DNA from: HKCCE3408 sp039191215
GTDB taxonomy: Bacteria; Pseudomonadota; Alphaproteobacteria; Rhodobacterales; Rhodobacteraceae
Assembly: GCA_039191215.1 (NCBI GenBank)
Contig: JBCCXT010000007.1
Span: 34,374 to 98,373, forward strand
Direction: 5' to 3'
Length of the DNA: 64,000 bases
Numbering within the stretch: the first letter of the stretch is position 1; every line of letters begins with the position of its first letter. The translations under genes and the position numbers were made by a program. The notes beneath the pieces are model-generated. The model saw nothing but the letters and a program-made list of their open reading frames with translations, had not been told where the DNA came from and made no database searches. Positions 16,659 to 22,697 of this stretch are shown piece by piece.

Positions 16659-17996
16659 ATGAAAAGATTCGTCATGGCCGCCTTGGGCGGGACAGCGGCG
16701 GGCGTGCTGTTGACCACACAAGTCGCCGGTCCCCTCATCGCCCAAGAAAACGCCCGCAACGTCTCGGTCTACCAGCAGCTCGATCTGTTCGGCGATGTGT
16801 TTGATCGTATTCGGGGTAATTATGTCGAAGAAGTAGATGAGGTCGAGCTGATCCAAGCCGCCATCAACGGCATGCTGACTTCGCTTGACCCGCATTCGAG
16901 CTATCTGCCGCCGCGCGACTTTGACTCGATGCAGGTCCAGACGCGTGGGGAATTTGGCGGGCTCGGGATCGAGGTGACCCAGGAAGAGGGCTTTGTCCGT
17001 GTCATCACGCCGATGGATGGCACACCCGCAATGGAGGCCGGTGTCGAAGCCGGTGACTTCATCACCGCCGTTGACGGCGAGGCGTTGCTTGGCCTGACAC
17101 TTGAAGAGGCTGTTGATCTGATGCGCGGCCCGATCGGGTCGGAGATCATCATCACCGTGGTGCGTGAAGACGTCGAGGAGCCGTTTGACATCACCATCGT
17201 GCGCGACCGCATCCGATTGACCGCTGTGACCCACCGGCTGGAAGGCAGCACCGCGATCTTGCGCGTCTCCACCTTCAACGATCAAACCTATCCCAATCTG
17301 CGCGATGGGCTCGATGAGATGATCGACGAGGTCGGCGGGATCGAGAACCTCGACGGCGTTGTGCTGGATTTGCGCAATAACCCAGGCGGGCTTTTGTCGG
17401 CCGCGATCCGGATCACCGATGCGTTTCTGGAGCAGGGAGAGATCGTGTCGACCCGTGGCCGCCGGCCCGAAGATAGCGAACGCTATAACGCCACCGCGGG
17501 CGATGTTGTCGACGGGGCGCCTGTGGTCGTGTTGATCAATGGGGGCTCGGCCTCGGCATCCGAGATCGTCGCAGGCGCGCTGCAGGACCACAACCGTGCG
17601 GTCGTGGTCGGCACCAACAGCTTTGGCAAAGGCTCGGTCCAGTCGATCATGCCGGTGCAAGGCGATGCCGCGATCCGCCTGACCACGTCGCTTTACTACA
17701 CACCGTCAGGTCGCTCGATCCAAGCGCTTGGCGTGGCGCCTGACATCTTGGTCGAACAGCGCGACCCGATTGTGCTCGAAGAGGATGAAGACTCGCCCGC
17801 GCGTTCCGAGGCGTCGCTGCGCGGCTCCATCGAGAACAGCCAGTTGACAGAAGACGAACGGCGTATGTTGGAAGAGGAGCAGGCCCGCGCAGAGGCCTTG
17901 GCTGACCTGCGCAATGATGACTACCAGCTGGCTTACGCCATCGACATTCTGACCGGTCTAAACGCGCTTACCCCGCCGGCCTCGGCTGGCAATTGA
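16659..17996 (+). CDS. ctpA: carboxy-terminal processing protease CtpA (S41)
   Basis: 445 aa periplasmic serine protease. It has an N-terminal signal or anchor (MKRFVMAALGGTAAGVLL), then DPHSSYLPPRDF, a PDZ domain (EFGGLGIEVTQEEGFVRV to about residue 190) and the catalytic core with VLDLRNNPGGLL, nucleophile region NGGSASASEIVAGAL and the general-base lysine in FGKGSVQSI. It trims C-termini of exported proteins and can regulate murein hydrolases. The start is set at 16659 by GAGGA seven bases upstream; an in-frame ATG at 16644 would overlap envC. The acidic C-terminal tail (EDEDSPARSEAS) is not conserved. Confidence 0.93.
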   Translation: MKRFVMAALGGTAAGVLLTTQVAGPLIAQENARNVSVYQQLDLFGDVFDRIRGNYVEEVDEVELIQAAINGMLTSLDPHSSYLPPRDFDSMQVQTRGEFGGLGIEVTQEEGFVRVITPMDGTPAMEAGVEAGDFITAVDGEALLGLTLEEAVDLMRGPIGSEIIITVVREDVEEPFDITIVRDRIRLTAVTHRLEGSTAILRVSTFNDQTYPNLRDGLDEMIDEVGGIENLDGVVLDLRNNPGGLLSAAIRITDAFLEQGEIVSTRGRRPEDSERYNATAGDVVDGAPVVVLINGGSASASEIVAGALQDHNRAVVVGTNSFGKGSVQSIMPVQGDAAIRLTTSLYYTPSGRSIQALGVAPDILVEQRDPIVLEEDEDSPARSEASLRGSIENSQLTEDERRMLEEEQARAEALADLRNDDYQLAYAIDILTGLNALTPPASAGN

Positions 17997-18481
17997 GCCC
18001 AGAGGAGATCGCCGATCTCCCCTATCGGCCCTGCGTCGGCGTGGTCCTGAAAAACGCGCAGGGCCAAGTCTTCGCAGGCCAACGCTCGGATATGGCCAGG
18101 CCCGCCTGGCAAATGCCTCAGGGCGGCATCGACAAGGGCGAAGATCCCATCGCTGCCGCTTTGCGAGAGCTGCGCGAAGAAACTGGTGTCGCGCCGGAAC
18201 ACGTGACTGTGCTGGGCGAGACCAAGGACTGGCTTCCCTATGACCTACCGGCCGAGGTGCTTCCCTACCGCGGCAAGTATCGCGGCCAGACGCAAAAATG
18301 GGTGCTCATGCGGCTTGATGCGGGCGATGAAGTGATCGACCTCGAACATGAGGACGTCGAGTTCTCCGACTGGCGCTGGATGTCTCAAAGCGAGCTTTTG
18401 GAGCTCATCGTGCCTTTCAAAAAGGACATCTATGAAAAGGTGTTGAACGAATTTCTTGAGCCGCCCAATCCTACCAAATGA
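17993..18481 (+). CDS. rppH: RNA pyrophosphohydrolase RppH
   Basis: 162 aa Nudix hydrolase that removes pyrophosphate from 5'-triphosphate mRNA ends and starts their decay. The Nudix box is complete: GGIDKGEDPIAAALRELREE followed by TGV. RppH-specific parts are YRPCVGVVLKN, AWQMPQGGID, LPYDLPAEV and KYRGQTQKW. Translation appears to start at TTG 17993, which overlaps the ctpA stop (TTGA). No independent ribosome-binding site is seen, so it is probably coupled to ctpA. Confidence 0.93.
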   Translation: MSPEEIADLPYRPCVGVVLKNAQGQVFAGQRSDMARPAWQMPQGGIDKGEDPIAAALRELREETGVAPEHVTVLGETKDWLPYDLPAEVLPYRGKYRGQTQKWVLMRLDAGDEVIDLEHEDVEFSDWRWMSQSELLELIVPFKKDIYEKVLNEFLEPPNPTK

Positions 18482-18808
18482 CTGACATGGTTGATTGGCG
18501 ATACCACAGGCCTCTGCTTTAGGGTTCCCGGAACTCAACCCATATCTAAGCGCTTTCGGAATTGATGAAGGGCCCAAACCGGAGCGCTGCGCCCAAGCTC
18601 GCCGCGCTTTTTTCTGGGGTCATGGACGAGATCGCCCCCAGCCCCCAACTTCGCTACAACTATGGAAGCGGGACGTAAGCCCCGTTTTGATCTGTTGCTT
18701 GGACAGCTCGGCATCTCCGTGTTGAACGGCGGGCGCGCGATCCATAAGACGGCGGTCTTGCCTGCGGGTTGCATGTGGCGGCAACGCGTCTGCGCGCCAA
18801 AAGCCTGT
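18482..18808. other. no gene recognised
   Basis: About 330 bases after rppH. Short open frames exist on both strands but none has a credible ribosome-binding site, conserved motif or coherent composition. It runs into a decayed gene, so it is probably eroded sequence. Confidence 0.4.
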
Positions 18809-19146
18809 CTAAGTTGCCGCAGAACGCTCCCGGTTCGCCAATTGCACAATGTTTTCGATCCGCTGCGGCATGTCTGGCGACGGCAAAATTGCCTCTACCG
18901 CTGCTTCGTGGCGCCCCACGGGCAGTGCATGTGTGATCCCGACCACCCAACCTTAGTCTCAATGGCTGGACTGGGCGAACTGGGATCAAGGAGCGGCGAA
19001 GCGTAAAGCGCCGCGCCAACCGGTGTCTAAAGTGATCGCAGCCGCCAAATCTCGAACGGCCACCAACGGTCGTCGGCCTGGTCAATCGACAAAGTCGTCC
19101 AGCCCGCGCGCATAAGGGCCATACGTAATTCACTCAAGCGGCTCAT
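18809..19146 (-). pseudogene. decayed hypothetical gene (nonsense plus frameshift)
   Basis: Read from ATG 19146, the frame gives MSRLSELRMALMRAGWTTLS, then DDRWWPFEIWRLRSL, then TAG (19027-19029). The same frame continues sensibly with TPVGAALYASPLLDP. After one frameshift near KVG it resumes as WVVGITHALPVGRHEAAVEA and PQRIENIVQLANRE, to a TAG at 18809. About 110 residues are recoverable. The tryptophan-rich EIWRLRS segment resembles an unnamed Rhodobacterales hypothetical family, by memory only. The gene is almost certainly inactive. Confidence 0.55.
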
Positions 19147-19357
19147 CAGCCGAGCCTATGTCAAAGCCCTACCGGGTAAAATGAGTCTACACGGATTGGT
19201 CGGCGGGATAGCTTGAAGCCGCATATCGCGTTCAACGCATCGTCGGCTACGCTCCGCAAGAACAATGGCATGCCGATCACGAACAGCGGCAATGTATTAT
19301 AGGTGGCGGCCGTGGTACGTTGAGCTCGCATGGTCGACCGAATGGAGAGCATCGCAG

Positions 19358-19825
19358 ATGAAAAGGCGAAGCCTGCGCATTCTGATTGTTGTGGTGTTGG
19401 TCGGATACCCTATCCTTTCAACCGGCGCGTCCTTTGCAATCGGCGGTGTGAAGACGCATCCGTCACGAGAATTGTTCCCGTTCTTTACCTGGTCGCTTTT
19501 TTCGTGGGTGCCCGAAGTTCGGCATCACTATGTCGTCGAAATCACGCGTCTAAACGGCCAGGTATTTGATCCGCCGATAGAGATGAATGAGGTTCCGGAA
19601 TTCTCCGATCGAACAAGCCTGGCCTATAAGGCTGTCCAGGACCTGGGCCGCGCGGGAGGATCGGATGCAGGCGAGAGAGCCACATTTGAAGCAAGGTATC
19701 TTGGCGGCCAGGACGTCGACTACCGGATCGTACGTCAAAGCTACGCGCCGCTTGAGCGCTGGCATGGCGCGCCGCCCGACGCCACAATGGTTGTGGGGGA
19801 GTATTCTGTGGGCTCGGCAGAATGA
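19358..19825 (+). CDS. membrane-anchored hypothetical protein, first gene of a three-gene operon
   Basis: 155 aa. After a basic start (MKRRSLR) comes one membrane segment (ILIVVVLVGYPILSTGASFAI), then a probably periplasmic domain containing ELFPFFTWSLFSWVPEVRHH, HYVVEITRLNGQVFDPP and a polar C-terminal half ending YSVGSAE. The PFFTWSLFS stretch could be a re-entrant or second membrane segment. No enzyme motif is recognised. It overlaps the HTTM-like gene by 4 bases, so the two are coupled. A weak GGAGA lies about 10 bases before the ATG. The longer start at 19265 is unlikely. Confidence 0.7.
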   Translation: MKRRSLRILIVVVLVGYPILSTGASFAIGGVKTHPSRELFPFFTWSLFSWVPEVRHHYVVEITRLNGQVFDPPIEMNEVPEFSDRTSLAYKAVQDLGRAGGSDAGERATFEARYLGGQDVDYRIVRQSYAPLERWHGAPPDATMVVGEYSVGSAE

Positions 19826-20802
19826 TGCGTCGATTGAGACTTTGGCTTACCGGCCCAGATCGTTCGCATAGCGCTATTGACGCAGATCGGCACACAGCCA
19901 AGGTGACGAAGGCATGGTGGTCAGTCCGATTTTTTTATGCCGCAACGTTCTTCTTTGCCTATGCAGAGGCCAACGTTTTGTGGAACCTGACCAATGGGGG
20001 CGCGCCGCTACAACCAAGATGGGTCGTGGCCTGGATGCCCGACGCGCTGACCGGCGGCACGATCGCGACCACAGCCTATTTGGTTGGAGCCAGCGCCGGT
20101 CTCATCTTTATGCAGCATCGATGGGCCCGGATCCTGGTTTGCATTACCTTGGTTCAGGCTGCGGGATTCCGATATTCCTTCGGCGGTCTCAACCACGGCT
20201 ACCACTTCTGGATTTGGGTCTCGTTCTGCCTTTGCTTCCTGCCCGATGGTAATTTGTCGCGACTGTCGCAAAGCTATGCCTCGCGGCACCGCTATCTCAC
20301 AGCATTTTGGTTGGCGATGGCGTTGGTCGCCGTGTTTTATTCGCTATCGGGTTTTTGGAAGGTTGCCGCCGGGCTTGAGGCGATGATTGCTGGAAACATC
20401 AACTCATTCTCACCGACGGCCTTGGCAACGATTGTCGCGGACAAGCTCCAACAGAGCGGGGACAACACGTTGTTGGGCCCGTTCCTTCTTGATCGCCCGC
20501 TGCTTGGTTGGCCAGCCCATCTTTGGGTCATCTATGTTGAGCTCCTCGCGATCGTCGCGGTGTTCAGACCAAGTCTGCATCAAACCTGGGGGCTGATGCT
20601 GATTGTGTTCCACATCGGGACATTCCTGCTGATGGGGATCGTGTTCGCAAAGCATGTCCTTTTGCTGACCCTTCTGTATCTCTGGTCGCCCTTCGCGAAC
20701 CCATTTGACCTGCGGCGCGTGCTGGCTGTTTTGCCCCTTGTGGGTTGGCCTTCTCGACATAGGTTAGGGTCAAGTCGAGGACTTGAGGATTCCGGCGCAT
20801 GA
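19822..20802 (+). CDS. multipass membrane protein, HTTM / vitamin K-dependent carboxylase-like
   Basis: 326 aa with about seven or eight hydrophobic segments: FFYAATFFFAYAEANVLW, GTIATTAYLVGASAGLIFM, ILVCITLVQAAGF, HFWIWVSFCLCFLP, FWLAMALVAVFYSLSGFW, LWVIYVELLAIVAVF, and two near the C-terminus. The aromatic, histidine-containing loops (LNHGYHFWIW) and YSLSGFWKV resemble the HTTM family, which is related to vitamin K-dependent gamma-carboxylase. It overlaps both neighbours by 4 bases and is followed by a DCC thiol protein, a pairing also seen in HTTM systems elsewhere. Assignment by general pattern only; substrate unknown. Confidence 0.6.
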   Translation: MMRRLRLWLTGPDRSHSAIDADRHTAKVTKAWWSVRFFYAATFFFAYAEANVLWNLTNGGAPLQPRWVVAWMPDALTGGTIATTAYLVGASAGLIFMQHRWARILVCITLVQAAGFRYSFGGLNHGYHFWIWVSFCLCFLPDGNLSRLSQSYASRHRYLTAFWLAMALVAVFYSLSGFWKVAAGLEAMIAGNINSFSPTALATIVADKLQQSGDNTLLGPFLLDRPLLGWPAHLWVIYVELLAIVAVFRPSLHQTWGLMLIVFHIGTFLLMGIVFAKHVLLLTLLYLWSPFANPFDLRRVLAVLPLVGWPSRHRLGSSRGLEDSGA

Positions 20803-21167
20803 AAGCGACATTGATCTATGACGGGCAGTGCCCGTTGTGCTCGCGATACGTGCAGCTAACGCGGCTTCGGGAGCATGTGGAGCTTCAGATTGTCGATGCG
20901 CGCGAACAATCGCCAGAGGTGATTGCAGCAAGAGAGGAGGGCTTTGAACTCGATAAGGGCATGGTTCTCAGGCTTGATGACGCCACCTACCATGGGAGTG
21001 CTGCGATCAGTGCTTTAGCAATGCTCACCACGCCCAATTCTGTGTTCAATCGAATAAATGCGACGGTCTTTCGGTCACCCACCTTTGCCAAATTGGTCTA
21101 CCCGATACTTGTATTTGGACGCAATTCGTTGCTCTGGCTTTTGGGGCGCCAGAAGCTCGGCTACTAA
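20799..21167 (+). CDS. DCC-family thiol-disulfide protein (DUF393)
   Basis: 122 aa thioredoxin-like protein named for its N-terminal motif. Here it reads YDGQCPLCSRYV with a CxxC pair at C11 and C14. The middle contains LQIVDAREQSPEV and GMVLRLDDATYHGSAAI, followed by a hydrophobic C-terminal half (LVYPILVFGRNSLLWLLG) that may sit at the membrane. The family is proposed to act in thiol-disulfide exchange. It overlaps the HTTM-like gene by 4 bases (ATGA at 20799-20802) and is the last gene of the operon. A strong hairpin follows 80 bases downstream. Confidence 0.82.
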   Translation: MKATLIYDGQCPLCSRYVQLTRLREHVELQIVDAREQSPEVIAAREEGFELDKGMVLRLDDATYHGSAAISALAMLTTPNSVFNRINATVFRSPTFAKLVYPILVFGRNSLLWLLGRQKLGY

Positions 21168-21246
21168 GCTATTTGGCCGATGCACGCCTTGACGGTTCCG
21201 CATGCCTGGAGTGTTCTACTTTGATACCAGGTGACGGCGCATTCAA

Positions 21247-21274
21247 AACGGCCCGGTCTTAAAACCGGGCCGTT
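21247..21274. terminator. strong hairpin downstream of the DCC gene
   Basis: Perfect 11-base stem AACGGCCCGGT / ACCGGGCCGTT with a six-base loop (CTTAAA). No long T-run follows, so it may be a bidirectional or weak terminator, or an unrelated dyad at the edge of the insertion element. Confidence 0.5.
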
Positions 21275-21289
21275 GGAAGACTGGCTGCC

Positions 21290-22593
21290 AGTAATAAACA
21301 CCCGGCAGATGGTCTGTTTGAATTTATTCCCGCCCAGCACGGGTTGAACCTGACTTTTTTGGGATGAACGGCCTTCCCGCGAAGTCCGCAGCGGTCGTTG
21401 CGGTAACAGCGGAGAGAGGAGCGTTTTGATGGGTTTATCGGTTTTGGGCATTAATCTTGGGAATACGACCTGCAGCGTGGCCGGTCTGGACGGCGACGGC
21501 GCGATCGCGCAGCGCAAACGCATCCAGCGACACAGGTTGTTGGATTTTTTGGCGCAAATGACACCGTGCATTGTGGCCATGGAAGCCTGTGGCGGCGCTC
21601 ACCATGTTGGTCATTTTTGCGTTGAGCATGGACATGAGCCACGACTGATGCCGCGGCTTGATCTTCAGGCTTTGCATCGCGCTCGGGAGCGTCTCGTTCA
21701 GAGCCGCACACGGTTGGTGAACCAGGCTCGCGGTTTGCTGATGGAACGGGGCATTCGCAGTGGTACTGGCCGCCGTGTTTTTCAACGGGAGTTGGGGCGG
21801 TTGCTGGATGAGGATGGTCGGTGCGTGATGCCGGGGATGGTTCGCATGTTGTCCGAGATGGCTTCTGAGTTACGGGAAGTAAACGATCGAATTGCCGATC
21901 TTGATAGGCAAATCCGTACACATGCACGCCGAGATGCGGACATGCAGCGGTCGATGGAGATCCCTGGCGTTGGCCCTTCGACAGCCACTGCTTTGGTTGC
22001 GACGATTGGCGATCGCAGTAGCTTCACCAAAGCACGTGATTTGTCAGCCTGGCTTGGCCTGCTGCCAAGGTAGATCACCGCCTGTGGAATGGCGCATCTG
22101 ATCGGCATCTCCAAGCAGGCAAAAGTTACCTGAGAAAGCTCTTCATCCATGGAGCCCGAACAGTGTTACACCTTGTCCGTGACCGCTCGAGCCCATTGGC
22201 AAGGCGGGTCGATGCCTTGAAGGAGCCAACCCGCGCTAATGGTGCTGGTGTCGCCCTGGCCAACACATGGGCCCGGATCGCATGGGCTGTGTAGACCAAG
22301 TGGCTACGTTACAGGCCCTGTGCGCTCGAAGCGGCGTAGTTGTAGCTAGGGATACACGAGGCATAGGAAGCTGCGAGTGAGAGGAGATGGACCAACGACT
22401 GGGTCGGCGGTGTGGAAGTCTGGCGGGGGGCATGGCCCTTGAGTGCCGATGATCTAATGAGACACATGCGGTGCGACTTCCCATCTTGGTTAGGGGGCGA
22501 CCGATGCCCCACAAACGGACCGAATACATAAAAAGCAGGGTCAAAGGCGCATCAAAAAACCACTTGCAGGGGAAGACAGTCCATACATGCCCG
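21290..22593 (+). mobile_element. IS110-family (IS1111-like) insertion sequence remnant
   Basis: The element is defined by its broken transposase at 21429-22294. Its boundaries are approximate. About 300 bases of non-coding sequence follow the transposase, up to GGGGAAGACAGTCCATACA near 22573-22591, a tail that resembles the right ends of IS1111-group elements by memory. A long 3' non-coding part is expected for the IS1111 group, where the guide (seek/bridge) RNA lies downstream of the transposase. No terminal repeat or target duplication could be confirmed. Confidence 0.5.
21429..22294 (+). pseudogene. IS110/IS1111 transposase, multiply broken
   Basis: Starts MGLSVLGINLGNTTCSVAGL and contains CIVAMEACGGAHHVG, LHRARERLVQSRTRLVNQ, the transposase_20 region IPGVGPSTATALVATIGD and, after the breaks, KSYLRKLFIHGARTVLHL to ANTWARIAWAV. 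Four defects are visible. The first catalytic Asp of the usual GIDLGK is Asn. About 40-45 codons, including the second acidic cluster, are missing between PRLMPRL and LQALHR. An in-frame TAG follows WLGLLPR. A one-base frameshift lies near SKQA/KSYL. It cannot encode an active enzyme. Confidence 0.85.
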
Positions 22594-22676
22594 CTGAAGT
22601 TTTCTTGGGTTTTGAGCCGCCGAGAGTAGGGTTGCGAGGGCTTGGCTACACTGACGACTCCAATTGAGAACAAAAG
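22295..22676. other. IS non-coding tail and dnaE2 upstream region
   Basis: About 380 bases without a gene. The first ~300 bases are the presumed 3' non-coding part of the IS1111-like element, the place where its guide RNA would be encoded. The last ~85 bases before dnaE2 show no clear promoter, SOS (LexA) box or ribosome-binding site. No remnant of imuB was recognised. Confidence 0.4.
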
Positions 22677-22697
22677 GTGAATATAGTAGATCCCACC

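Noticed and set aside
22590..22676. imuB 3' remnant ahead of dnaE2
   Set aside because: A TGG-CTA-CAC-TGA string recalls an ImuB end, but the preceding codons do not.
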